64,000 bases of DNA from Athripsodes cinereus (GCA_947579605.1 OX388318.1:6262001-6326000); one strand, 5' to 3'. Positions 42,949 through 52,610 are shown, counted from the stretch's first letter. Translations and numbers: made by a program. The notes: generated by a model from the sequence alone, not told the origin.

Positions 42949-43229
42949 TTAGAAAATGAGTTTAATTCACAATGTATTTAAATTATCACTTGATATTTAT
43001 ATGTAGATCTGCGACCGGTTTCGATACGCTAGTACCATTCACGAGCAGAATATAAACTATATAGAATAAAGAGTTTATATTCTGCTCGTGAATGGTACTA
43101 GCGTATCGAAACCGGTCGCAGATCTACATATAAATATCAAGTGATAATTTAAATACATTGTGAATTAAACTCATTTTCTAATCATGTCGCGTAATTATCA
43201 CATAGTGAATGCCAAAAACATCGAAAATA
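42949..43229 (+). mobile_element. Family A hairpin-headed element, copy A2 (perfect palindrome)
   Basis: Two 110-base arms (42949-43058 and 43072-43181) are exact reverse complements by eye, with a 13-base loop. The arms carry GCGACCGGTTTCGATACG and CTCGTGAATGGTACTAGCG. A 48-base tail starts at 43182; its ATG at 43184 opens MSRNYHIVNAKNIE. The direct repeat TTAAAAAATAC is at 42938-42948 and 43230-43240, so the palindrome begins exactly at the left border. Same plan as B1 and A1. No transposase or RT is encoded. The lack of arm divergence implies recent formation. RNA from either strand would fold into a 110-bp duplex. Confidence 0.9.
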
Positions 43230-43285
43230 TTAAAAAATACCGTTTATTCACCTTTAATTTTTATATTCTTCTTTAATTTAATCTC

Positions 43286-43534
43286 AGAGACAGAATAAGA
43301 AATACTGAAATTAGGAACATATGCAACACGGAGGACATCGTAAGATGGAGTAGGAAAAGGAGACGATTCTGGAGAGACCATGTAGATCGGATGGCTGAAA
43401 ACAGGTTCGTACATATAGCTGCTAAGGAAACAACTGTCGGTTCTCGTCCCCGAGGAAGACCACCAAGAAGATGGAAAGACAGCTGGTCTTCAGCATCACA
43501 AGAGGCATCAACTTCCGAACTAACAGATCGATGA
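43286..43534 (+). pseudogene. Epsilon LINE C-terminus
   Basis: 82 sense codons open to TGA 43532-43534: RDRIRNTEIRNICNTEDIVR, WSRKRRRFWRDHVDRMAENR, ETTVGSRPRGRPPRRWKDSW. RNT.IR..., W.(G/D)HV.RM and GRP..RW are the alpha-like post-RT motifs of RTE-like LINEs in another lineage. The only copy here. It lies 46 bases after the family A insertion. Confidence 0.75.
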
Positions 43535-44329
43535 TCTACATCATGAAGAAAAAGAAGATTTTTTATAAGTTAAACGTTTTTAAAACTTACTGCTACATCT
43601 TCAGAACTTAATTAACTTATCTAAAGTTCTGAAACTGAAAGAGTAAAATAATAATGGAAAACTCATAAAAATAAAAGTGAAAATACAGTGTTTTTCCAAA
43701 GAATTTTATTGGATGATTTCAGGAGAAACCATTGACAAAATATTTATACAAAAAGTTTTGAAAGTAGGTCAATTATAATGTTAATCATTAAAACAATAAA
43801 AACTACCTTACTTCTTAGATATACATTTTTTTTTTAAAAACTAAGAAATCAAATTATAAAGAATTCATAAGTTCGTTATGTTGTACTGGAAAAGTTTTAC
43901 GAAAATTGTCTCGGGTAATTTACACTGGTAATAAAATAATATAATACACGTTTATCGATATTTTTATGTAGGTAATGTGTTTATTTTTATTGATATGTAT
44001 ATCATAGCGGCATAACTGTATCGTAAAGTAATGTAAAAAGAAAACAAATAAAATATACGTATGATACACATTCTCATATTGAGCTGTAAAACCAGCCCGA
44101 ACAAAGCAATAAGACTGAAAATTATGTAGGTTACATATGATTATATATAGCATTGTAATGTATACAAGTATGTATTATGGAGATATAAAATGAAAACATT
44201 AGAGCGATTGAGAGCGATTTAGGTAGATAAGTAAGGTTTAGAAATTGTAAAATGCTTAAATTACTCTTGAAAACTACTTTTCATCATCGTCGTTTGGAGT
44301 ATCGTGTAAGGATTTCATTTTCATATTTT
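43535..44329. other. Unassigned AT-rich DNA
   Basis: Contains a small hairpin CTTCAGAACTT...AAAGTTCTGAAA near 43600-43635. A 77-codon minus frame is Tyr/His/Ile-rich with no motif. Confidence 0.5.
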
Positions 44330-44430
44330 TTGCGAATGTACTAGGTTTGCTTTGTCTTAATATTTCCAAAGGAATGCTTAATTTTACAAGACACTCGAAG
44401 ACTTGCAGAAAAGAGAAACAGGTTTAATTT
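44330..44430 (-). mobile_element. S1 SINE, diverged 5' part
   Basis: TTTTACAAGACACTCGAAGA, CTTGCAGAAAAGAGAAACAG match CTTTTACAGGACACTCGAAA, CTTGCAGAAAAGAGTGGGAG. The remainder is not visible. Confidence 0.5.
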
Positions 44431-45012
44431 CTCAAACAATTTTTACCAACTACTAGACCTCATTACTTCTCTGTTGGATATGGGTCTCTCAAAATTTTCT
44501 ATTTTCTTTTATTTTATTTTTTTTATTTTATTAATACAAACAAACAGCTTTTACATTTTATATAGAACAACTTAAATATTACATTTTTCATAAGCCAGTG
44601 AAGTTTGTTAAATTATTTTATATAACACTATGTTCCAAATTAAAAAAAATATAACACAAACAAAAAAGAAGTATGTAAAGTTCATCTCGAGAAACAAGAT
44701 TTTTTTTAACTAATTGGATACCATGATTCTAATAGACTACTCCATGATCTTCGGCATCTTTCAACCATCTTCTCCTTTAATATCAACAACTGAGACTGTC
44801 TATGATATCAACAAAATTTATTTTATTTCGGATTGGTTCAAATATTGTGAATTATTTTATACATAATCAGGATTTTTGAACTCTGGAAAAAAAAACAGGT
44901 ATTCAACACAAGGTAGAGGACCTTCTTGTTGACGAGATGATATAATTCTCAGATGGGCCTTTGCGATAGTGTTCCACAAATCGGCACATATTAAACAAAT
45001 TGTCTATCTTCT
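44431..45012. other. Unassigned
   Basis: TTTTATTTTATTTTTTTTAT near 44508 may be a minus-strand LINE tail. Otherwise nothing recognised. Confidence 0.4.
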
Positions 45013-45069
45013 ATTGTTTGATTCGAACGATACATTTTTAGTATTGTTTGATTCGAACGATACATTTTT
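45013..45069. repeat. 30-bp tandem duplicate
   Basis: ATTGTTTGATTCGAACGATA then CATTTTT is repeated 30 bases later with no change. The core TTCGAA is itself palindromic. Confidence 0.9.
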
Positions 45070-46013
45070 TTTATATAAAACAATAGCAAAAATATATTGC
45101 GCAAGTAACATCGATTTATGATAATAAAAATAAACAATATTTTTAAGACTTTTGTTAGAAACGTATCACAACACTTTTCAATAAAGCATTATATTAATAA
45201 TATTATTTTGACTTCTTAGAAAATCTGAAGCATTTGACTTATTATAATGTGAATATTTCTATATGGAACTTTTTCCAGCATGATATGGACTGGAAAATTT
45301 TTATTGCGTCACAAAGAGAACGAAGACAAAAAAAATAGGAAATATTTTCAATAATTGATGAAAGTGTATTTGTTATTTCGACAACGTTGTTCATGGAAAC
45401 GTAGGGTGAAAATAAGCTTCCTCCGTTCAAAGCAAATTTGTGATTAATGAATATTACCTCTTTCTACGATACCAATCGGCCCCCGATTACTGAGAATCGA
45501 TTCCACATGACAAAGTTGCTTTTTGAAAATTGAATGATTTCTGCAAAAACGTTCGTGATAAATTTATGTACGAGTACGTTGTTTTGTGAGAAAAATGGTT
45601 TTCTGGTCATCAATAAAATCATTACCTAACGAAGATCCCTATTTAGTACCCAAAACCCTTACATATTTGAAAGATAATGTTTTTATTTTAATTTTCAAAA
45701 TCTATTTAAGACCCTCTTATCTCATCCAAAGTAATTTTTAAATTCGTAACACAATCAAGAGCCCAAGAAGTGAGAAAAGAGATTTTCATAAATCTTGAGG
45801 TTTTCCTCACAAAATTAAAAAAACGGGAATATTTTATAACCCTACTATGAACCCGAATTCTAGAAAAATTCTGCAATCATAGAAAAAAAGAAAACGCATA
45901 GTTATTGTATAGGAATTCAAAATATCGGAATTCTTATTTAGATAAAACAAACTTTAAGATAGTCTATAAACTTATCCCGACAAAGTTCCTTTCCAGAGTG
46001 CGTTTTTTCTATC
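45070..46013. other. Unassigned AT-rich DNA
   Basis: No family match; frames are short and without motifs. Confidence 0.5.
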
Positions 46014-46245
46014 AGTGGCGTATCTGATCCCCCCGACATTGGTGATTACTCTGGAGAATGCTTCCCTGTCTCGCACTGTTCGAATAACCAGCTCTCCCAC
46101 CTGGGTTATTCCATTCCATTGCCTATATTTCGCAGCCACGACATCTGCCTTCTACACACTCCACGACGTCCCTCAATCTTGCCTTGTATTATCAACTGCT
46201 AAAGCCGATATTTATCGCCTCACAGAATGTGGCCCAAATATGAGA
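46014..46245 (-). pseudogene. Beta LINE C-terminus
   Basis: Minus strand: YLGHIL, stop, GDKYRL, stop, QLIIQGKIEGRRGVCRRQMS, WLRNI, then in another frame VGELVIRTVRDREAFSRVIT and NVGGIR. It lines up with beta copies at 61.9 and 41.8 kb. The N-terminal side stops at the border of a TTA-flanked element (46247), so the two are adjacent. The 90-codon plus frame over this area is a shadow. Confidence 0.75.
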
Positions 46246-46249
46246 TTTA

Positions 46250-47315
46250 GGGCCGATCTTATAAACATTATATCAAATATCCGTTAGCATTTTGGTAATT
46301 TGCTGACGGATGGCAGTTTGTGAGCCAAACAAACCGTCTTAGGGCCGAAATTATAAACGAGGAACCCAATATTCGTAAGTATGTCGACACTTTACGAACG
46401 GATGGCGATCTGTTCGTACATTCTACTAGATACTTCATTATAAAACTATTTTGACAATTCGTTAAAAAGAAATATTTTTGCCTACTATACCCATTGTTTT
46501 CAACCGGTGGTCACATAAGATCCTGCCTGTCCCTTTTATCTACCTGCTCCCCATTCAAAAAAACTCCACCCAACAATCTCATAATTTACACAAAACAAAT
46601 GAGTAAATGACAGCGGTGCTATGAGAATATATCCTAACAAAACACGTGCGTAGATTCATCTATTGTTATTTCTTTCTCTCTTCAGGCGAATAGTGAGACA
46701 GCAATGCTAGTCGTCAAAACTAATCCCTGGTCGGTCGGCCAGTTAAAGCCGATGGTAGCATTTTACTGAAATAATATCAACGGATGTTTATAATGATGAA
46801 AAACGAGTAGCTATACCAAATTCTGGACCATTTTAAAATGACTTGAGCTAACGGACTTTTATAATGTTGGCCCTTATAAAACGTATTTGACCATTCGTCA
46901 TCCACATGTTAAATAAACTGGTGTTGTTTATTGTTATTCTATGCATAGCAACGGTCAAATACACACGCATTATTGAAGTTTTACCTCGCAGCATTGTGTA
47001 ATCACGTTTGAAAAATATGTGTGTGTGTGCTGATCCTGGCTATTTAACAACAATATCTCTTATGAGAAGTGAGACATCACAGATACACTGTATATTAAAA
47101 GAGAAATTACATTTTCTATAGCGAACAAAGAAATATCTAATAAACCGACGGTTTGAGTGTCAAAACCATTCCCAAAACAGTCGGTTTAACTAACCTACAG
47201 ATTTTTACCGAAATATGGCTAACGGATGTTTGTAAGACGCAAAAGTTACCGATTATTTGTTTTTTCGGAATATTTCGTCGGTTATGTAACTAACGGATGT
47301 TTATAAGATCGGCCC
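46250..47315. mobile_element. Non-autonomous TIR element with TTA duplication, outer copy
   Basis: Ends are GGGCCGATCTTATAAACAT and its exact reverse complement. The left end continues with TATCCGTTAG and the right mirrors it with CTAACGG. TTA flanks both sides (46247-46249, 47316-47318). A three-base TTA/TAA duplication with a GGG-type end is typical of PIF/Harbinger-type elements, so that assignment is an inference. CTAACGGATGTTT motifs recur inside. No transposase frame. Contains an inner relative. Confidence 0.75.
46342..46873. mobile_element. Nested TIR element, inner copy
   Basis: GGGCCGAAATTATAAACGAG at the left and CGGACTTTTATAATGTTGGC, CC at the right, both flanked by TTA (46339-46341, 46874-46876). 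The ends resemble those of the outer element but are more diverged. It inserted into, or duplicated within, its relative. Confidence 0.65.
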
Positions 47316-47318
47316 TTA

Positions 47319-47726
47319 ACGAACCATTAAGAGTGCATTAACTTAAATAATATAAAGTACATACATTTATACAAAATATAATCGTTCAGGTTTCTGATAA
47401 CTGATTACAAACAATAAAAACATATTTTAGTGGATTATAATATTCTGACGCTGGTTGCCACAAACGATATTATACAATTTTGGTATCGACAAACAGAATT
47501 TATATCATCATAATATAAAGATAAATATATAGATGGTATAGTACAGTACGAAAATAAGCTTTGAAGGGATCGTAAAAGAGAGAAAATAAAATCCTAAGTT
47601 GTGGTAATAACAAAATAACAGGATGATATTATCAAAAATAACGGCGGTAGTGTCGGATCACAGTGGCGAATTATCGCAATCACCTTTTATTTTTAATTTT
47701 GATACTGGTGTGTTTGTTTGTTTGAG
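47319..47726. other. Unassigned
   Basis: AT-rich; nothing recognised. Confidence 0.5.
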
Positions 47727-48030
47727 TGGAGCACTCGGCAAAAAATAATTGATCTCCCACTTTTTGTTGTAAGTATTCGAATGTCCTGTAGAAGGTAGGA
47801 TTACCAAAAAATAAACTTAGTATAAATAAAAAATATTTTTACTGTTTTTATTTGACACGGTTTCCAATGTCAGGTGTTTGAAAAAATAAAGGCTAAACAG
47901 ATCTTCAATTCAACGATGAGGTTTGCTACTTAGAATGTCTTTTTTTCTTGTTAGCACAGAGAAGACAGCTTGCATGTTTATTACATGCAGCTGGTCTGCT
48001 GGCTACCCCACTTGTGGGATAAGACGAAGT
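47727..48030 (+). mobile_element. S1 SINE, near full length with a small insert
   Basis: GGAGCACTCGGCAAAAAATA, TTCGAATGTCCTGTAGAAGG, TTCAACGATGAGGTTTGCTA, AGAGAAGACAGCTTGCATGT, TTATTACATGCAGCTGGTCT and GCTGGCTACCCCACTTGTGG. About 60 AT-rich bases interrupt it at 47813-47870. Confidence 0.75.
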
Positions 48031-48084
48031 TTCACGAATATTTGATTTCAAAGGACACCTGATTTTTTTATACAATTATTATAC

Positions 48085-48250
48085 AATACCATCATGGCAT
48101 ATTTAGCTGTCCTCTCCGTACCAATATAAAATAAAGACATTTATTATGGGTGGCTAACCTCATCGCTGAAATTCAGGATGGGTAGCAAACCTCATCAAAA
48201 AACTTGCAGATAAAAACGGAAACAAATTCTTTTCCGGCAAATTTACGTAC
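48085..48250 (-). mobile_element. S1 SINE, internally rearranged
   Basis: ACCATCATGGCATATTTAGC, TGTCCTCTCCGTACCAATAT, GACATTTATTATGGGTGGCT, AACCTCATCGCTGAA, after which TTCAGGATGGGTAGCAAACC is repeated before AAAACTTGCAGATAAAAACG. The phrase GG(A/G)TGGGT(G/A)GC occurs twice, showing an internal duplication. Opposite in direction to the copy 55 bases upstream. Confidence 0.65.
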
Positions 48251-48591
48251 AAAGGTATTCTTGGATTGACTTTTTTTTTAATTAGTAAGATAGACGTAAT
48301 TACACCGGGTGATTATGCTAGTTTAGTATATTGAAGGCACTTAGCGATTGACGCAAGCTATATAGTATTAGATATATTATCACTGTACTCATGCTTAATG
48401 CGTGTACTGATATGGAATGACTATCGTAAAATTTTAACACAAAATCGATTCGGGATAATTATTATGAAGAATATACCTACCGTATCTTAAAGGTTACTTA
48501 CTTATTATATAACCTACCTTGAGGAATGGCATTTAATCTCATGATTATTTGGAAGAAAAAAAAAGTTTTGCACATAGGTCTACAGTAGTTG
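48251..48591. other. Unassigned
   Basis: No recognised feature. Confidence 0.5.
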
Positions 48592-48838
48592 ACGACCGGT
48601 GTGGCGCAGAGGCTAACGCACTTGCCTTTGAGTCACTAGGTCCCGGGTTCGATTCCCGGCCAGGGCAAAATGAAAAATGACCTTTTTCAAATTGTCTTGG
48701 GTCTGGGTGTTACATGTATATGTGTTTGGTGCGTTGTTTATATGTGTATCGTCGTGTTAGTACCCATAATACAAGATTCATATCTTAATTTGGGACTAGC
48801 TCGGTCTGTGTGGATTGTCTATACATGTTATGTAGTTA
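48592..48838 (+). mobile_element. S2 tRNA-derived SINE, best copy
   Basis: A box TGGCGCAGAGG at 48602-48612 and an intact consensus B box GGTTCGATTCC at 48646-48656. The head ACCGGTGTGGCGCAGAGGCT...CCCGGCCAGGGCA could fold like a tRNA T arm. The body matches 36.4 kb through TTTGGGACTAGCTCGGTCTG and GTCTATACATGTTATG. A zeta LINE fragment of opposite orientation abuts its 3' end. A 139-codon frame spanning both is accidental. Confidence 0.85.
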
Positions 48839-48839
48839 C

Positions 48840-49015
48840 TTATTTACTTACTGCTAGCCTTTTTCTCTCCACTGCTGAATATAGGTCTCTTCAAAACTTT
48901 TCCACACTTTTCGATCTCGAGCAACTCGACATCATTGTTTTCCCATCACTTGGGACAAAATCGTCGACCCATCTTTTTTGGGGTCTTCCAACACTTCTTT
49001 TGTGTAGTATGGGTT
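48840..49015 (-). pseudogene. Zeta LINE C-terminus with GTAA tail
   Basis: Minus strand in shifting frames: RSVGRPQKRWVDDFV, then ARDRKVWKSFEETYIQQW and REK, followed by (GTAA)n at 48841-48857 read from this strand. It matches the zeta ending GRP..RWVDD...A.DR..W...E.Y(V/I)QQW. Confidence 0.7.
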
Positions 49016-49861
49016 TTTTTTACATATGTTATGTAGTACGGGTTTTAATTGCTTGTTTACAATTTTTATTAAGTCACATTTTTATTTAAAATAATTTCCA
49101 TTAATTTTAAACTTCTTGCCGATTAGGAATTTATTATGTATATATAAAGCATACCTACCTACATAATAAATTCCCAATTATTGAAAAGCTCATGCAATTA
49201 AAAAAAAAATCCTTCATTACAAGTGCCTATATTATTAAGAGAAAAAAATTAACAAAACAGAATAATCAAATGAATGTTTAGAAAATTAATATAAACAAAT
49301 AAATTGCAGAAGTGATCTTCAAACTAACCCAAAAATGCCGAAAAGTTGGCACAAAAATTTTGATGGGTATATAGATTCATAATATTGAAACCATTTTTTT
49401 GTAAAATTTCATAACTATAAATAACAAATAAAAATATGACTTTTAGTTTTACTGGAGTAACTGGTAAAATTTATATAATATTTTCATAAAATATTGTTTT
49501 AAAATCAGGTAAGAATTGTAATATTTAAACTTTGACCTTTAAATTCGTACAGATCCCTAGGATAATATTAAAATAAGGTAAGTACAATATAACGTACGAG
49601 TACAGTAATACCTCACTATACGACTACTAATACTAGCAGAAGTACAGTACGTGACGCGTGTACTAATAATAATAATCGCCGTAAGTATAAAATACATTAA
49701 AAACAAAAATTACATCTTGTATGGCATGTGAATATAAATCGGAAAATAATCGGTACCGAACAGATGATACAGAATAGAACATATTGTAACTAAAGAAATT
49801 GAAATACCCACGTGAATGAATGAGATATAATATCTGACGTATCTGATTATCAATGGTTGGC
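49016..49861. other. Mostly unassigned
   Basis: Apart from the small hairpin at 49126, only AT-rich DNA. CAGTAATACCTCACTATACG at 49602 resembles a pogo/Tigger end, but no partner end was found. Confidence 0.4.
49126..49174. repeat. Small perfect hairpin
   Basis: GGAATTTATTATGTA is mirrored exactly by TACATAATAAATTCC with a 19-base spacer. AT-rich, so functional meaning is doubtful. Confidence 0.7.
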
Positions 49862-49905
49862 ACTAAGGTGTTCCGATGCTTACGAATCAGTTAAGGCTGG
49901 TTGTA
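49862..49905 (-). repeat. Family C repeat, solo copy
   Basis: GGTGTTCCGATGCTTACGAA, TCAGTTAAGGCTGGTTG is the reverse complement of the C core. Confidence 0.6.
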
Positions 49906-49951
49906 GAAAAAGTTAAATACATTTAATAATTTCATTTGAAAATCATTAATG

Positions 49952-50135
49952 CATGCCACCACGGTATTCCTCACAAGTGAGGTAACCTGCGGGTCAACTA
50001 CATGTAATAAACATGCAATTTGTCCTCTCCATGCCAATAAAACCTCTACGTGGAGGCATCTGACTTTGAACTGAATTCAAGATGTAAAATGTCTTTATTT
50101 TTGCAACATCCTCCTTTTACATGACGCTCGAAATA
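49952..50135 (-). mobile_element. S1 SINE, diverged
   Basis: CCACCACGGTATTCCTCACA, AGTGAGGTAACCTGCGGGTC, CATGTAATAAACATGCAATT, TGTCCTCTCCATGCCAATAA, CCTCCTTTTACATGACGCTC. The middle GATGGGTGGC block is lost. Confidence 0.7.
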
Positions 50136-50235
50136 ATGTATTAATTCATCAATGGCACATGACCCTTTAAAAATAAGATTTGCACAATATAAAATATACA
50201 TCATCAAAAACTTAACCAGTATGATAAAGAGCAAT

Positions 50236-50460
50236 ACGTTCTTTTATAATAAATATAGATTAGTAAGAATAAAAAATAGAAGGACGCCGGAGGGCTGGCA
50301 GAAAGAAGACATCGTGGCTGCGCAATATACGAGATTTGACTAGATTGAGGAGTTGTTCCAGACAGCGCTGGACCGAGAAGCCTATGCCAGAGTGATTGCC
50401 AACATCGAGGGACCTGAAGGGCATTTCCAGAAGAATAAAAACGTGATGGAAAATATCAGC
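50236..50460 (+). pseudogene. Beta LINE C-terminus
   Basis: NKYRLVRI, then KIEGRRRAGRKKTSWLRNIR, DLT, and after a one-base shift EELFQTALDREAYARVIANI, EGPEGHFQ. Three frame changes but good residue identity to other beta copies. Frames of 63 and 85 codons listed on the two strands here are shadows. Confidence 0.75.
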
Positions 50461-51204
50461 AGTGTTAAAAGAAAGCCGTATCCAATAAAAACAGAAGAAA
50501 TGGTGTAAGCAAGTCATGTAAAAATCTTAGAATGCAAGTATGAGTGACATAAATCACTAGTAGGTACATTATTATGACAAAATCAATGGTTAATTTCGTT
50601 CATGTCATGAGCCATGAAATAACTAAGTCGATACTTGGATTACCAAGAAGTAGGTACTCGAATAAACGACTGTGAACTAATTCTGAATGAAATTAATTTG
50701 AGTACACGTGATAAAAAATAATACATCTCAATACAATATTTCGTATGTTTATTGGGCCACGTATGAACCGCGGGAGTGCTTGAAACTAAATTGCTTCAAA
50801 ATTCATGATTGCAATGGAAAACACTAAAAACGATTATGTACCGCGAAATTTTGATTATAATATGAACTGTACATTATATTTAATGGTCATGATGGTTCAC
50901 AAAAGGGTGACAACTTTATTTTGTGAGATAATTTCATTTTGTAGAAACAAATGATTTCATGATTCATTTCAATAAAATAATTAATATCTTAAAAAAAATT
51001 GCACTCAAACGTTCTTCTTGGAAGTACTGGTTGTCGACTAATAGACTTTCCTCCAGAGAGCAAATAAGTTATTGGGAACACACGAAGAAAGAAAACACAA
51101 TAATTCTGAGATATTTTACGTCAGTTGGACGACGACAACTCTTTCTACGACATTTCCTAAATTCTTAAATAAAGATATATTTTTACCTAGGAGATCCCGG
51201 CAGA
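50461..51204. other. Unassigned
   Basis: AT-rich; a 69-codon frame at 50959-51168 has no motif. Confidence 0.5.
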
Positions 51205-51351
51205 GATTGGGTCACGGTCTCCCGACAATGATTAGTTCTCGGTCTTCCGACAAAGATTGGGTCACGGTCTCCCTACAAAGATTAGGTCTCGGTTTCCCTA
51301 CAAAGATTAGGTCTCGGTTTCCCTACAAGGATTAGGTATCTGTCTCTCAGG
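51205..51351 (+). repeat. 25-bp minisatellite, six units, at the head of an S1
   Basis: Units of 25 bases start at 51205, 51230, 51255, 51280, 51305 and 51330 (the last partial), in the form GATT(G/A)GGTC(A/T)CGGT and (C/T)TCCCTACAAA. The unit resembles the S1 5' head itself (CCCGGCAAAGAATTGGTCTC, CC), and a normal S1 body follows. The array is best read as an expansion of the SINE's own first 25 bases. Confidence 0.85.
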
Positions 51352-51540
51352 AGTTTTTGAGTACCCTGTAAAAGGAAGGTATTAGTAAAACATCCTAAGT
51401 TAAATTTGATGTTCAAGATTTAGCGATGGGATGTCCCACCGACTCAAATTGTCTATAACTCTTATTGGCACGAAGAGGATGAATCTGATACTCATTACAT
51501 TCAATTGATCCACTGTCTGTCTCAGTTGTGGGAATTCAAG
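51352..51540 (+). mobile_element. S1 SINE body behind the minisatellite
   Basis: TTTTTGAGTACCCTGTAAAA, GGAAGGTATTAGTAAAACAT, AGCGATGGGATGTCCCACCG, TTATTGGCACGAAGAGGATG, CTCAGTTGTGGGAATTC. The terminal TGATGGTA is missing. Confidence 0.7.
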
Positions 51541-51909
51541 ATATATTTACTTTTACTATTTTGTTTCACTGAAAATAAGTCATGTTCTAGAATACGATAC
51601 ATAATTATTTGAAAAATCCCTAATTTTATTAAGTTTTTGATCAAATTAATTTTCGAAAATGGTCTATTCGTCCTTTTACAAAATACCGACAACGAAATGA
51701 ACGAAAATAATTTACTATCATAATAAGTTTGGTAACATCAGGTATGCGAGCTGGTATGAAACAATAATTATAATTTTATCACAAATTATGATATTTCATT
51801 TGTATTAAAAACACCTTGTATTCAAATGAAGCAATCTGAATTCACGGGAGATTGTTACAAACAAACGAACAATAATCATATTACTTCATAAAATGCATAC
51901 ATTATAATA
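51541..51909. other. Unassigned
   Basis: AT-rich, no family match. The last nine bases ATTATAATA repeat at the far side of the following element. Confidence 0.5.
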
Positions 51910-52474
51910 CAATTGAATCGGTCATTTGAGAAACCCTGTAAGTCAGTCAATATAAACTTTTCAGAAATCACAAAAAAACTATTTGTTATAAAATTTTGAA
52001 TGAAATGTTGATATCTTACATACTCAAATCAAAATGTAACATACAGTGTATTTTGTTATAATAAACCTTTATTTTTTGTTAAAATAATCTATTTGTATAT
52101 TAATTTGTTAATTAAAAACCTTTTACTTATGTTCTTTCTCAAATGAACACCATTTCAGGGAACAAAAAACAACATTTTCATCCCAGATTATTTAAACATC
52201 CAAATATCACTAATGTCGTCCACGTTGGTGGTTGGCGTTAAGTGTCAACTGTGACGACATAAATGCATTAAGTGGAATAATAACATAAGTCACTGATTTG
52301 TGTTGTTTCTCTATTGACTGGCCAAGTTAATCAGCTTAATTTGTATCAAATAGGTAAAAATTACGTGGTTTCTAAATGAAGTAACGTGCATTTCAAGAAA
52401 AGGACCCAAATAAAAAAAAAATCACATCCGCTTAAAACCTGACTTAAGGGGTTTCTCAAATGACTGATCAATTT
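51910..52474. mobile_element. TIR element of about 565 bp, possible 9-bp duplication
   Basis: Left end AATTGAATCGGTCATTTGAG, AAACCCTGTAAGTCAG; right end is its reverse complement with few changes (CTGACTTAAGGGGTTTCTCA, AATGACTGATCAATT). ATTATAATA flanks at 51901-51909 and 52475-52483, but such AT-rich repeats are weak evidence. TTTCTCAAATGA also occurs inside at about 52135. No coding frame. A 9-bp duplication would fit Mutator-like elements; this is unproven. Confidence 0.65.
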
Positions 52475-52610
52475 ATTATAATATTCTTGTTTTATACCTG
52501 GCTTTGCTCAGAAAGTGTTGAAAAAGTTCTGGCATAAATTTAGCATTACGAAGAAGTTTTAAGAATCAAAAAAAATATACAATTATTACTATGTAATAGA
52601 TATTGCGAAA

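Noticed and set aside
42949..43229. Viral hairpin terminus, for example parvovirus-like
   Set aside because: A one-sided hairpin before an ATG recalls such ends, but no viral protein sequence is visible and the flanking 11-bp duplication points to a transposed unit.
48670..49089. 139-codon membrane-like protein
   Set aside because: It starts in the S2 SINE and continues through the antisense of a zeta LINE end. Both are identified repeats.
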